In this document: piece by piece, positions 1 to 8,192 of the stretch
How the letters are laid out: each line of letters begins with the position of its first letter
Numbering within the stretch: position 1 is the stretch's first letter
Notes under the pieces: model-generated
Told to the model about the DNA's origin: nothing
Database searches by the model: none
What the model saw: only the letters and a program-made list of their open reading frames with translations
Source of the DNA: Mycobacterium sp. PS03-16
Lineage (GTDB): Bacteria > Actinomycetota > Actinomycetes > Mycobacteriales > Mycobacteriaceae
Length of the DNA stretch: 59,220 bases
NCBI RefSeq assembly: GCF_004570325.1
Contig: NZ_SPQO01000028.1
Span: forward strand, 1 to 59,220
Reading direction: 5' to 3'
Program-made: the position numbers and the translations under genes

Positions 1-127
1 CAAAGGCATCCAACACAGCACAAGCCCCCTGTGCACCTGGGTCAACGACCCCTTCGAACCCGAAGACCTCCCACCGGACTGGCAACCCCCACCCCAACCC
101 GACACCCCCGACCAACCACCGTTCTGA
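1..127 (+). CDS. C-terminal end of a probable HNH/DUF222 (13E12-type) family protein, partial
   Basis: An open frame enters from the left edge (second base is codon position 1) and stops with TGA at 125-127. The 41 visible residues contain a short tract around TWVNDPFEPEDLPPDW followed by a proline-rich tail ending PPF. Proline-rich tails of this style after the HNH nuclease domain are characteristic of the multicopy mycobacterial 13E12/DUF222 proteins. The nuclease motif itself lies outside the window, so the family call is inference from the tail only. Confidence 0.45.
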   Translation, partial: KGIQHSTSPLCTWVNDPFEPEDLPPDWQPPPQPDTPDQPPF

Positions 128-148
128 GCCGAGGCTTGCGACAGCGAC

Positions 149-1348
149 TCAACGGGGACGGCGTTTGGTGAGGCTGCGAATCGTGTGCACCTCGGTGTCC
201 CGGTAGGGCTTTCCGCCGGGCTCGACCAGGTCGTGGAACCACACCTCCGGCCCCTGTGGGTAGGGCCGGTCCCAGGAATCCCACGGCAGGAACGTCTGCG
301 TCTTGCCCGCCACCAAGCCCCAGTTGTACGCGCCGACGTGCCGCCGGCGCGCCAGCGGCAGAATGCCCTCGACCGTGCTGTCCTCGCTACGGGCCAGGTA
401 CTCGGTGCACATGATCGGCCGGCCCCACGGCGACAATTCATCGATGCGGCCTTCGAACTCGCGGGGTCTCTCGTAGCTGTGGAAGGTGATCACGTCCGAC
501 AGGTCGAGCTGCAGCGTGCTGATCTCGCTGCGCCGGGCCGGGTCGCCCCACACGCCTTGCCACACCCCGCTGGTCAGCGGCTGCCCCGGGTCGGCGGCCC
601 GCGCCCACCCGAACACCTGAGGGAGTAGGTCGGCCACCAGCTCGATCTTGTCCGGGCGTTCGACGTCGCGGTAGGTGTTCGCCGGGTTGTCGGGTTCGTT
701 CCACAGGTCCCACCCCAGGATCCGGCGGTCACCGCGGAACTGGGTCAGCACGCCGGCGACGTACTCCTGCAACACACCGTGGTACCGACGGTCGCCGAGG
801 CGTTCGGCGCCGGGGCTCTGCACCCACCCCGAATTGTGCACACCCGGCCGCGGCGGACGCTGCCGCCCCAGCTTCGGATGCGGATCCCAGCAGGAGTCGA
901 ACAGCACGAACAGCGGTTTGATGCCGTGGCGGGCGGCGATGCCGACGAACTGCCCGAGCCGGCGTTGAAAACCCCTGCGATCCTGCACCCACAGCTGGTC
1001 GTGCAGGAACACGCGGACCGTGTTGAGCCCGATCCGCCGGGCCGTGCGCAGCTCGGCGTGGACGCGGTGCGGGTCCCAGGTGTCGGGTTGGAACATCTCG
1101 AGCTGATTGACCGCGTTCGAGGTGATGAAGTTCGCGCCGACCAGCCAACCCTGCGCTCCGTACCAGGTGTGCGCGCGGTCGGCCGACCATCGTGCGGTCG
1201 CGGCGCGGGCGCGCGGTGCGGCGGACAGCGTCACCGCGGCCGTCGCCATCAGCGGCAGTTTCAGCGCCGCCCGGCGGTGCAGGAGGTGGCCCTGGGGGCC
1301 GCCGACGAAGCGCCTGCTGTCGCGGATCAAGATGCGGTCCTTGGTCAT
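149..1348 (-). CDS. Secreted GH5-like (cellulase/mannanase fold) glycoside hydrolase
   Basis: 399 residues from the ATG at 1348; the frame stays open further upstream, but that stretch looks non-coding. The N-terminus has an arginine-rich stretch (RRAALKLPLM) followed by a hydrophobic segment ending in Ala-rich sequence, consistent with export (possibly Tat-like). The body is a TIM-barrel hydrolase: WDLWNEPDN carries the probable acid/base Glu after the conserved Asn, and CTEYLAR near residue 300 carries the probable nucleophile Glu. These are hallmarks of clan GH-A. Substrate cannot be read from sequence; related proteins are annotated as cellulase-family or xylanase-like. It ends close to the upstream HNH-type gene and is convergent with it. 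No strong Shine-Dalgarno precedes the chosen ATG, so the start is uncertain. Confidence 0.75.
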   Translation of the reverse strand: MTKDRILIRDSRRFVGGPQGHLLHRRAALKLPLMATAAVTLSAAPRARAATARWSADRAHTWYGAQGWLVGANFITSNAVNQLEMFQPDTWDPHRVHAELRTARRIGLNTVRVFLHDQLWVQDRRGFQRRLGQFVGIAARHGIKPLFVLFDSCWDPHPKLGRQRPPRPGVHNSGWVQSPGAERLGDRRYHGVLQEYVAGVLTQFRGDRRILGWDLWNEPDNPANTYRDVERPDKIELVADLLPQVFGWARAADPGQPLTSGVWQGVWGDPARRSEISTLQLDLSDVITFHSYERPREFEGRIDELSPWGRPIMCTEYLARSEDSTVEGILPLARRRHVGAYNWGLVAGKTQTFLPWDSWDRPYPQGPEVWFHDLVEPGGKPYRDTEVHTIRSLTKRRPR

Positions 1349-1572
1349 TGGAGGTACATGCCACTCGGCGTGCGGACGACGCCAAGGCCTTCGTACCCGC
1401 CCCGTGCGCGGTCGACAACACGGCTCCGATCGGCAGACCGGCGCCCATGAAGCCAAGGCACCCCGTCCGACGTGGGTCGCAGCGAAACGTTACGCGGGAC
1501 TGTGCGACGATCGGCACCAATCTTGTGGGCATCGTCACACCGCGGGCGTGTGGCTACCGGCGAAGGACTGTG

Positions 1573-2097
1573 ATGGACGACTCGGCCGTGCTGGTGGAGA
1601 TCGAGGCGATCAAGACGCTCAAGGCCCGGTACTGCCGCCTGCTCGACACCAAGGACTGGGCGTCGTGGCGGGACCTGTTCACCGACGACTTCGTCAGCGA
1701 CACGTCCCGGTCCGGCGGTGCGGTGATCACCGGCGCCGACGCGTTCGTCGCGTTCACCCGCGCCAACATCGGCAAGCCGTCGCAGCCGACGGTGCACCAG
1801 GTGCACGCCCCCGAGATCGAGGTACTGAGCGCGACCGCCGCGCGCGGGGTGTGGGCGCTCAACGACATCGTGCACCTGGGGCCGGGGCTGAATCTCAACG
1901 GGTACGGCCACTATCACGAGACGTACGTCAAGATCGACGGGCAGTGGCGGATCGCGACCTCGACGCTGACGAGGCTGCGCGAGGACGCGTTCAACGGGCT
2001 GTTCTCGTTCCGCCTCAGCCAGCGGCTGCGCGACGCCGGGTCCCGGTGGGCGCGCCGCGGGTCACCGGGTCAGTCCGGTGCCGGTGCGGTCAGGTAG
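1573..2097 (+). CDS. SnoaL-like (NTF2 fold) protein
   Basis: 174 residues. It begins MDDSAVLVEIEAIKTLKARY and continues with the LFTDDFVSD and KIDGQWRIATSTLTRLR motifs typical of SnoaL_4/NTF2-like proteins, which act as small hydrolases, isomerases or dehydratases or as ligand-binding proteins. The GAAGGA at 1562-1567 is well placed for ATG 1573; an in-frame GTG at 1570 is the alternative. The last 28 bp overlap the convergent tetR gene. The Arg/Gly-rich tail (from about residue 150) is not part of the fold. Confidence 0.75.
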   Translation: MDDSAVLVEIEAIKTLKARYCRLLDTKDWASWRDLFTDDFVSDTSRSGGAVITGADAFVAFTRANIGKPSQPTVHQVHAPEIEVLSATAARGVWALNDIVHLGPGLNLNGYGHYHETYVKIDGQWRIATSTLTRLREDAFNGLFSFRLSQRLRDAGSRWARRGSPGQSGAGAVR

Positions 2098-2630
2098 TGC
2101 GCGAGTACCGGACGTAGCCACGCGACCAACCGGGTGTCGTCCATCTCGGCCAGCGGCGGGATGCCGAGGACGTAGCGGGCCACGGCCAGGCCGAGCACTT
2201 GGGAGCCGACCAGCGCGGCACGCTCGGGCGCCCGGTCGGGGACGACGACGGCCAGCGCCGGGCTCACCCGGTCCACGAACACCCCGAGCAGCGCATCGGC
2301 CGCGGCCCGGTTGGTCGCCGCCGCGCGCAGCAGCGGCAGGAACGGACCCTGCGGTCCCCACACGCCGACGAACAGCGGCACCAGCACGTCGGCGATGCGA
2401 TCGGGGGCGACGCCGGACAGATCGGGGAAGGTGATGTCGAATCGCGATGCAGCCGCGAACAATTCGGCCTTACTGCCGAAGTAGTGCATGACCAGCGCCG
2501 GATCGACGCCGGCTGCGGCCGCCACGGAGCGGATGGTGGTGCGCTCGAATCCCTGGTCGCCGAACTGGGTGCGGGCGGTGGACAGGATGGTGGCGCGGGT
2601 CGCCTCGGCGTCGCGCGCCTTCGCAGTCAT
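2070..2630 (-). CDS. TetR-family repressor of the monooxygenase/efflux cassette
   Basis: 186 residues from ATG 2630; the N-terminal helix-turn-helix spans roughly residues 10-55 (ATILSTARTQFGDQGFERTT through VDPALVMHYFGSKAELF). The remainder is an all-helical ligand-binding domain of the TetR_C type seen in mycobacterial proteins (the stretch around GIPPLAEMDDTRLVAWLRPVL near the C-terminus). The gene is divergent from the flavin monooxygenase operon and shares a 93-bp control region containing two near-identical dyads. A longer open frame begins 36 bp upstream, but the ATG at 2630 sits exactly 6 nt after a TACACT -10 box, suggesting a leaderless mRNA. Autoregulation is inferred from the dyads. 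Confidence 0.85.
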   Translation of the reverse strand: MTAKARDAEATRATILSTARTQFGDQGFERTTIRSVAAAAGVDPALVMHYFGSKAELFAAASRFDITFPDLSGVAPDRIADVLVPLFVGVWGPQGPFLPLLRAAATNRAAADALLGVFVDRVSPALAVVVPDRAPERAALVGSQVLGLAVARYVLGIPPLAEMDDTRLVAWLRPVLAHYLTAPAPD

Positions 2631-2636
2631 GCCGAC

Positions 2637-2642
2637 AGTGTA
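2637..2642 (-). promoter_or_regulatory. -10 box of tetR, leaderless arrangement
   Basis: Read on the minus strand, TACACT fits the mycobacterial TANNNT -10 consensus. It is followed by exactly six bases and then ATG at 2630, so transcription would start at the A of the start codon. No convincing -35 is present. Operator 1 abuts this box on its upstream side. Confidence 0.5.
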
Positions 2643-2658
2643 TTCAACAACTGTTGAC
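2643..2658. promoter_or_regulatory. TetR operator 1 (dyad TTCAACA-AC-TGTTGAC)
   Basis: Inverted repeat with 7-bp arms (TTCAACA/TGTTGAC, one end mismatch) around AC. It overlaps the -35 box TTGACA of the rightward promoter and abuts the tetR -10. The same 16-bp dyad recurs 44 bp to the right. Binding by the adjacent TetR protein is inference. Confidence 0.7.
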
Positions 2659-2682
2659 ATAGCCACCGCGCACTCGTACCGT
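2654..2682 (+). promoter_or_regulatory. Sigma-A-type promoter for the monooxygenase operon
   Basis: TTGACA at 2654-2659, a 17-nt spacer, and TACCGT (TANNNT) at 2677-2682. Predicted start of transcription is near 2689, inside operator 2. The two operators bracket the promoter, one on the -35 and one at the start site, the usual geometry for repression by steric block. Confidence 0.65.
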
Positions 2683-2686
2683 CGAC

Positions 2687-2702
2687 TTCAACAACTGTTG
2701 AA
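2687..2702. promoter_or_regulatory. TetR operator 2 (dyad TTCAACA-AC-TGTTGAA)
   Basis: Perfect 7-bp arms around the same AC centre as operator 1; centre-to-centre distance is 44 bp. It covers the expected transcription start of the rightward promoter. Confidence 0.7.
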
Positions 2703-2723
2703 CACACCCGCGAGGAGGGCGTC

Positions 2724-3131
2724 ATGACCGTCACCGCCATTCAGATCGGGCTTCACCCCGACGCCGTCGACTACGACTCACCGGAGTTCGCCCGGTTCCC
2801 CGGGCTCACCCGAGAGACGCTGCGTCGGGCCAACGACGACAACGTCGCGGCGCTGCGGGCCGCCGGCTACCGCGTCGACAACTGCCTGGTCGGCACCGGC
2901 GCGGACGGCGCGGAGACCGCCCGCGAGTCGCTGCAGGCCGGCCACTACGACGCGGTGCTGATCGGCGCGGGCATCCGGCTGGTCGCGGCCAACACCCTGC
3001 TCTTCGAGGCGATAGTCAACGCCGCCCACACCGCACAGCCGCACTGCCGCTTCGTGTTCAACCGCGCGGCGGTGGCGAGCCCCGACGACATCCGCCGGTG
3101 GTTCCCGCATCCCGAGGCGGTCGCCCGATGA
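2724..3131 (+). CDS. Conserved small protein of unknown function, first gene of the TetR-controlled operon
   Basis: 135 residues beginning MTVTAIQIGLHPDAVDYDSP, with a strong ribosome binding site (GAGGAGG) just upstream. I do not recognise a named family with certainty. The sequence alternates hydrophobic strands and helices (NVAALRAAGYRVDNCLVG, DAVLIGAGIRL), compatible with a small Rossmann-like or flavodoxin-like fold, and has no signal peptide or membrane segment. Its stop overlaps the monooxygenase start (ATGA, 3128-3131), so the two are translationally coupled and likely act together, perhaps on the same substrate. Confidence 0.75.
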   Translation: MTVTAIQIGLHPDAVDYDSPEFARFPGLTRETLRRANDDNVAALRAAGYRVDNCLVGTGADGAETARESLQAGHYDAVLIGAGIRLVAANTLLFEAIVNAAHTAQPHCRFVFNRAAVASPDDIRRWFPHPEAVAR

Positions 3132-4630
3132 GCACCCACGAGGTCGACGTCCTGGTGGTCGGCGCCGGGCCGACCGGCCTGACCGCGGCCGGGGACCTCG
3201 CCCGCGCGGGTCGCTCGGTGGCCGTCCTGGAACGCTGGCCCACGATGAACCCGTCCAGCCGCGCCTTCGCCACCATGGCGCGCACCCTCGAGCTCCTCGA
3301 CGCCCGCGGACTGGCCGACGATCTCCTCGCGCACGCCCACCGCGCGCCCGGTGTGACGATCTTCGCCGGCGCGCGTATCGACCTGAGCCACCTCGACATC
3401 CGCTACCCGTTCATCACGGTGACCCCGCAGACCCGGGTGGAACACGCCCTGGCCGGGTACGCCCGGACCCACGGCGCGGATGTGCGGCGCGGTGTCGAGG
3501 TCACCGGCCTGGCCCAGGACCGCGACGGCGCGACGGTGACGGCGCGCCCGCGGGGCGGCGGTGACGAAACCATCTGGCGCGCAGCGTATGTCATCGGCGC
3601 TGACGGTGCCCACAGCACCGTACGCGATCTCGTGGGCGCCGACTTCCCCGGCCGCACCCTGATGTCGTCGCTCGTACTGGCCGATGTGAAGCTCTCCGGG
3701 AAGCCCAGTGGTGACGGCCTTCGGCTGTACAGCACCCGTGACATCTTTGCCTTCTTCGTGTCCTACGGCCGCCACGACGCCGACGGCTCGTGGTACCGCA
3801 CCATGGTCTGGGACCGGCATCGGCAGCTGCCCGACGACGTTCCGCCCGACCGCGCCGAGATCGCCGACGTCATCACCCGCGCGACCGGTGCCGACCCCGG
3901 GCTGGTCGAGGTCGGGTGGAACTCCCGGTTCCATTGCGACGAACGGCAGGTCACCCGCTACCGGTACGGCCGGGTGTTCCTGGCCGGGGACGCCGCCCAC
4001 GTCCACTCCCCCATGGGCGGGCAGGGCATGAACACCGGAATCCAGGACGCGGCGAACCTCGCGTGGAAGCTCGACGCCGTGCTGGCCGGCGCCGGCGACG
4101 CGGTGCTCGACACCTATCACGACGAACGCCATCCGATCGGTGCGCGGGTCTTGCGTCAATCCGGCCTGATGGCACGCGGCATCACGTTGCACCCCCGCGG
4201 CGCCCGCGCGATGCGAAACCTGCTGGCGCGCCGCCTTCTTCGCATCCCGCGGGTCCGCGACGGGGTGGCCGGGAGCTTCGCCGGCACCGCGCTGCGCTAT
4301 CCGCACCGCCGGGGCGAGAGCCCGCTCGTCGGGACCCGCGGCACGCAGATCCCGCTGCGCGGCGCCCGCCTCACCGAACTGCAGCGCACCCCCGGCTTCG
4401 TCCTGATCCGCGAACGCGACGCGGCACCGGTCGACGCCCCGGGGCTGCGACACGCCGAGCGGACCGACGCCGGGCCGGCCGTCCTGGTGCGCCCCGACGG
4501 CTACGCCGCCTGGGCGGGGCCCTCCTCGGACCGGGCCGGGTGGACGGCCGCCCTGCACATCTGGGGCGCCGAGCCCGGCGTTACGAATCCACCGATATTC
4601 GTCACCCGTAACGGCCCGGGCACCCGGTGA
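3128..4630 (+). CDS. Class A FAD-dependent aromatic monooxygenase (PHBH/phenol hydroxylase-like)
   Basis: 500 residues. The N-terminal dinucleotide motif is VGAGPTGLTAAGDLARAG (residues ~11-28), the DG motif is GADGAHSTVRDLVGA (~160), and the GD motif is FLAGDAAHVHSPMGGQGMN (~283-301). These three define group A flavoprotein hydroxylases, which use NAD(P)H and O2 to hydroxylate aromatic rings; relatives include rifampicin and tetracycline monooxygenases as well as phenol hydroxylases. The C-terminal ~120 residues form the thioredoxin-like tail of this family. Substrate is not evident. Co-translated with the 135-aa protein and followed by an SDR and an efflux pump, suggesting detoxification. 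Confidence 0.9.
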   Translation: MSTHEVDVLVVGAGPTGLTAAGDLARAGRSVAVLERWPTMNPSSRAFATMARTLELLDARGLADDLLAHAHRAPGVTIFAGARIDLSHLDIRYPFITVTPQTRVEHALAGYARTHGADVRRGVEVTGLAQDRDGATVTARPRGGGDETIWRAAYVIGADGAHSTVRDLVGADFPGRTLMSSLVLADVKLSGKPSGDGLRLYSTRDIFAFFVSYGRHDADGSWYRTMVWDRHRQLPDDVPPDRAEIADVITRATGADPGLVEVGWNSRFHCDERQVTRYRYGRVFLAGDAAHVHSPMGGQGMNTGIQDAANLAWKLDAVLAGAGDAVLDTYHDERHPIGARVLRQSGLMARGITLHPRGARAMRNLLARRLLRIPRVRDGVAGSFAGTALRYPHRRGESPLVGTRGTQIPLRGARLTELQRTPGFVLIRERDAAPVDAPGLRHAERTDAGPAVLVRPDGYAAWAGPSSDRAGWTAALHIWGAEPGVTNPPIFVTRNGPGTR

Positions 4631-4650
4631 CGTGACTACCCTCGGCGCCC

Positions 4651-5490
4651 ATGGGCGACGTTGCAGTCATCACCGGAGGTGCCGGCGGCATGGGCCTCGC
4701 CACGGCGAAGCTGGTCGGGCGTGACCACACTGTGGTCCTCGCCGACATCCGGGCCGACCGCCTGGAGACGGCCACCTCGATCCTCGAACCGCTCGGCGTC
4801 ACGGCGCACACCGTGCACTGCGACGTCACCGACCGGTCTGCGGTCACCGAGCTGTTCGCCCGCGCGGCGGACCTCGGCCGCATCGCCTCGGTGATCCACA
4901 CCGCGGGAGTCAGTCCCAGCATGGGCCCCGCCGACCTCATCATGCGCACCAACGCCCTCGGCACCGCGAACGTCGGCGAGGTGTTCTTCGACGGCGCCCG
5001 GGAGGGTGCGGCCGTCGTCAACGTCGCCTCGATGGCCGCGCATCTGCTGCCCGACGAGGTCATGCCGGCGCACCACTTCCCGCTGGCGCTGACCGATCCC
5101 GGCGGGTTCCTCGCCGAGATGGCGACCGCGTGCGGCATCGCCCCCGAGGAGGCGCGCCCCGGTTACGCGTACGCGGTGAGCAAGGGCTTCGTGCGGTGGT
5201 ACAGCACCGCACAGTCCGAACGCTTCGGCGCGCGCGGTCTGCGGATCCTGTCGGTGTCCCCCGGCTCCGTCGATACCGAGATGGGTCGGCTCGAAGCCGA
5301 GGCGGGCGCCGGCGCCATGCTGGCAGACGCCGCGGTGCCGCGGTGGGGCACGCCCGAGGAGATGGCCGAGCTGCTCGCGTTCTGCGCGAGCGACCGGGCG
5401 GGATACCTCACCGGTACCGACATCCTCAACGACGGCGGCGTCGTCGCCTCGGTACGTGAGCGATCCCACCGCGCGGCCGGAAGCCGCTGA
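4651..5490 (+). CDS. SDR-family oxidoreductase
   Basis: 279 residues. The cofactor motif TGGAGGMG lies near residue 9 and the catalytic pair is YAVSK (~175) with a Ser in NVASMAAH (~130), so a functional NAD(P)-dependent dehydrogenase is expected. It resembles 3-alpha-hydroxysteroid dehydrogenase-like SDRs with an insertion before the catalytic Tyr. It starts 20 bp after the monooxygenase stop. A possible extra -10, TACCCT at 4637-4642, sits 8 nt before the ATG and could give a near-leaderless second transcript. Confidence 0.85.
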   Translation: MGDVAVITGGAGGMGLATAKLVGRDHTVVLADIRADRLETATSILEPLGVTAHTVHCDVTDRSAVTELFARAADLGRIASVIHTAGVSPSMGPADLIMRTNALGTANVGEVFFDGAREGAAVVNVASMAAHLLPDEVMPAHHFPLALTDPGGFLAEMATACGIAPEEARPGYAYAVSKGFVRWYSTAQSERFGARGLRILSVSPGSVDTEMGRLEAEAGAGAMLADAAVPRWGTPEEMAELLAFCASDRAGYLTGTDILNDGGVVASVRERSHRAAGSR

Positions 5491-5589
5491 TCCTCACACC
5501 CGCTCACCGCTCCCCCGCCGAAAACCCCGATGCCTCACCGGTTCTGAGTGTCTACCCTGGAGGGCCGCACAACGAACCAGGGGATGTCT

Positions 5590-7041
5590 ATGACCACCGA
5601 GCCGACCGTCACCGCCGAAGACCCGGCGGTGACGCGGCAGACCACGTCCGGCGCCACGCTGATCATCGGGCTGCTGGTCGGGTCCGCATTCGTCATGATC
5701 CTCAACGAGACGATCATGAGTGTGGCGCTGCCCGCGCTGATCGCGGACCTGCAGGTCTCGGCCGGCACGGCGCAGTGGCTGACCAGTGGCTTCCTGCTCA
5801 CCATGGCGGTGGTGATCCCGACCACCGGCTTCCTGATCCAGCGGTATCCGGCGCGCGCGATCTACCTGACCTCGATGGTGCTGTTCAGCCTCGGCACCCT
5901 GCTGTGCGCGGTGGCCCCCGGGTTCCCGGTGCTGCTGGCCGGCCGGGTGGTGCAGGCGTTCGGAACGGCCGTCATGGTGCCGCTGCTGATGACCACGATC
6001 ATGAAACTCGTGCCCGCCGAACGGCGCGGTCAGACGATGGGCACCATCTCGATCGTCATCGCGGTGGCCCCCGCCGTCGGACCCACCGTGTCGGGGCTGA
6101 TCCTCGGCGCGCTCGGGTGGCGCTGGATGTTCTGGATCGTGCTGCCGATCGCGCTCACCGCGCTGGCCGCGGGGGCCCGGTGGTTGCGGGTGCCCGAGGA
6201 GCAGCGCCGGTCGACGCCCATCGACGTCGTGTCCGTGCCGCTCTCGGCGGTGGCGTTCGCCGGGCTGGTGTTCGGGCTGTCGCTGCTGGGTGAGTCCGGG
6301 CACGCCCCCGGCGGCCTGCCGCCGTGGGTGCCGCTGGCGCTCGGCTCGGTCGCGATGGTGCTGTTCGTGTGGCGTCAGCGCCGGTTGCAGCGGAGCGACG
6401 GCGCCCTGCTCGACCTGCGTCCGTTCACCCACCGCCGATTCACCGTCTCGCTGCTGCTGGTGATCCTCGGCTTCATGGGCCTGTTCGGCGCGATCATCAT
6501 GCTGCCGCTCTACGTACAGGACGTGCTGGGCCGCAGCGCACTGGTCGCCGGGCTGACGGTGTTCCCGGGCGGTCTGCTGATGGGCCTGGTCGGCCCGTTC
6601 GTCGGCCGGGCCTACGACCGTCACGGCGCCCGCCGGCTGGTCATCCCCGGCGCGTTGCTGCTGTGCGCGGCGCTGTGGGGGTTCGCGATCCTCTCGGCCG
6701 ACTCCCCCATCTGGGAGGTGGTGGCGCTGCAGACGGTCATGATGTTGGGCCTGTCGCTGATGTTCACGCCGCTGATGACCGATGCGCTCGGGGTGCTGCC
6801 GGACTGGCTGTACTCCCACGGCAGCGCGATCCTCACCACGCTGCAGCAGGTGGCGGGCGCGGCCGGCACCGCGCTGTTCATCACCGTGATGACGAACGCG
6901 TCGGCGTCCGGCGGTGCACCGGATCTGCCGGGCGTGCGCGCCGCGTTCACCGTCGCGGCCGTCGTCGGCGTGGTCGTGGTGTTCACGGCCCTGTTCACCG
7001 GCCGCAAACCCGCGCCGTCCGTGAGCACCCCGGTGCACTGA
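5590..7041 (+). CDS. MFS drug:H+ antiporter, DHA2 (14-TM, EmrB/QacA) type
   Basis: About 483 residues with 14 hydrophobic segments. LNETIMSVALPALIADLQVS is the DHA2 motif D1 region in TM1, and SGFLLTMAVVIPTTGFLIQR the following segment. Start chosen at ATG 5590, 5 nt after AGGGGA; an in-frame ATG at 5584 and a GTG at 5548 are alternatives. It lies 99 bp downstream of the SDR on the same strand, so it may be read from the TetR-controlled promoter, completing an oxidise-and-export cassette. It ends 2 bp from the convergent rsbP-like gene. Confidence 0.88.
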   Translation: MTTEPTVTAEDPAVTRQTTSGATLIIGLLVGSAFVMILNETIMSVALPALIADLQVSAGTAQWLTSGFLLTMAVVIPTTGFLIQRYPARAIYLTSMVLFSLGTLLCAVAPGFPVLLAGRVVQAFGTAVMVPLLMTTIMKLVPAERRGQTMGTISIVIAVAPAVGPTVSGLILGALGWRWMFWIVLPIALTALAAGARWLRVPEEQRRSTPIDVVSVPLSAVAFAGLVFGLSLLGESGHAPGGLPPWVPLALGSVAMVLFVWRQRRLQRSDGALLDLRPFTHRRFTVSLLLVILGFMGLFGAIIMLPLYVQDVLGRSALVAGLTVFPGGLLMGLVGPFVGRAYDRHGARRLVIPGALLLCAALWGFAILSADSPIWEVVALQTVMMLGLSLMFTPLMTDALGVLPDWLYSHGSAILTTLQQVAGAAGTALFITVMTNASASGGAPDLPGVRAAFTVAAVVGVVVVFTALFTGRKPAPSVSTPVH

Positions 7042-7043
7042 GG

Positions 7044-8192
7044 TCAGGGGGTCGCCGGTGGCCCGAAGGCGAGCACCGCGACGTCGTCCTCTACCCCGGC
7101 TCCCAATCGGGCGAGCAGGTCCTCGAGCGCGGCGACGATCCCCGCGGGCGTGTTGGGCGCGTGGTGACCGGCGAAGTCGAGGAGCCCGGTTTCGTCGAGC
7201 CGGCCGGCGCCGCCGTCGATGCGCGCCTCGGTGAGCCCGTCGCTGTGGACCATGAGGACGTCACCCGCGCTCAGCCGCAGCTTCACCGTGCGGAATCGGG
7301 GCGCGGCGAAGATGCCCACGGCCTGCCCACCCACGGTGTCGAGCTGTCCGGCGCGGCCGTCACCGCGCAGCAGGATGGGGGGCGGGTGGCCGCCGGAGGC
7401 CAGGTGGACATCGAAGTCCGTGCCGTTGCGGCTCAGCACACCGAAGATCACCGTGCAGAACGACGACGAATCGCGACGGAACTCGTCGTGGAGGATGGCG
7501 TTGAGGTTCTGCAGCACCGCGACCGGATCATCGTCGAACACGGCGGCGGCACGCAGCGTGTACCGCGTCAGCGACGTGATGGCCGCGGCTTTCGGGCCCT
7601 TGCCGCAGACGTCGCCGAGGAAGAATCCCCAGCAGTCGGGTGACAGCGGGAACAGGTCGTAGAAGTCCCCGGCGACGTCGTCGACCGACGCCGGATGGAA
7701 CAGGGCGGACGCCTCGATACCCGGTGGCGGTGACAGCGACGGCGGGAGCAGCGAGCGCTGCAGGGTGCCCGCCAGCGCCTCGGCCCGGCGCCGTTGCTCC
7801 TCGGCCCGTTGTTGGGCCATGAGCAGTTCCCGCTCGTAGGACCGGCGGTCGGTGGCGTCGTCGAACGTGAAGCGGAAGACCTCCGGCCGGCCATCGGCCG
7901 TGGCCCGTACGTTGGCCGCCAGGAACACCGGCATGCGGCCGCCGTCCGCGGTGATCAGGTCGACCGCCACACCGCTCAGCGCGTGGCGCGCCAGCAGCAG
8001 CGGGGCGAAGTGCGTCTCGAAGTGGATCCGGCTGCCGACCGCCAGCAGGTCGGTGAACCGACTGCCGACCAGCCGGCCGCGGTCCTGTCCCAGCCAGCCG
8101 GCCAGCGTCGCGTTCGCCTGCACGATGCGCCGGTCCGGCCCGACGACGGCGTATCCGCACGGGGCGTGCTCGAAGAGGTCGTCGGCGGTCAC
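7044..8192 (-). CDS. rsbP: PAS-PP2C (SpoIIE-type) serine phosphatase, RsbP-like
   Basis: 382 residues from GTG 8192. Residues 1-115 form a PAS domain (DLFEHAPCGYAVVGPDRRIV...), 116-147 a coiled linker ending GTLQRSLLP, and 150-382 a PPM/SpoIIE phosphatase with metal-binding motifs DVAGDFYD (~172) and GDVCGKG (~193) and a C-terminal DDVAVLAF. This is the architecture of Bacillus RsbP, which dephosphorylates the anti-anti-sigma factor RsbV under energy stress. GTG overlaps the rsbQ-like stop (GTGA, 8189-8192), so the two are coupled as in the Bacillus operon. No anti-sigma or RsbV gene lies nearby; targets must be elsewhere. Gene symbol by analogy. Confidence 0.88.
   Translation of the reverse strand: MTADDLFEHAPCGYAVVGPDRRIVQANATLAGWLGQDRGRLVGSRFTDLLAVGSRIHFETHFAPLLLARHALSGVAVDLITADGGRMPVFLAANVRATADGRPEVFRFTFDDATDRRSYERELLMAQQRAEEQRRRAEALAGTLQRSLLPPSLSPPPGIEASALFHPASVDDVAGDFYDLFPLSPDCWGFFLGDVCGKGPKAAAITSLTRYTLRAAAVFDDDPVAVLQNLNAILHDEFRRDSSSFCTVIFGVLSRNGTDFDVHLASGGHPPPILLRGDGRAGQLDTVGGQAVGIFAAPRFRTVKLRLSAGDVLMVHSDGLTEARIDGGAGRLDETGLLDFAGHHAPNTPAGIVAALEDLLARLGAGVEDDVAVLAFGPPATP

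Noticed and set aside
5494..7038. Antisense frame of about 514 codons opposite the MFS gene
   Set aside because: Composition dominated by Arg, His, Gln and Glu, typical of reverse-strand shadows; the transporter on the plus strand is unambiguous.
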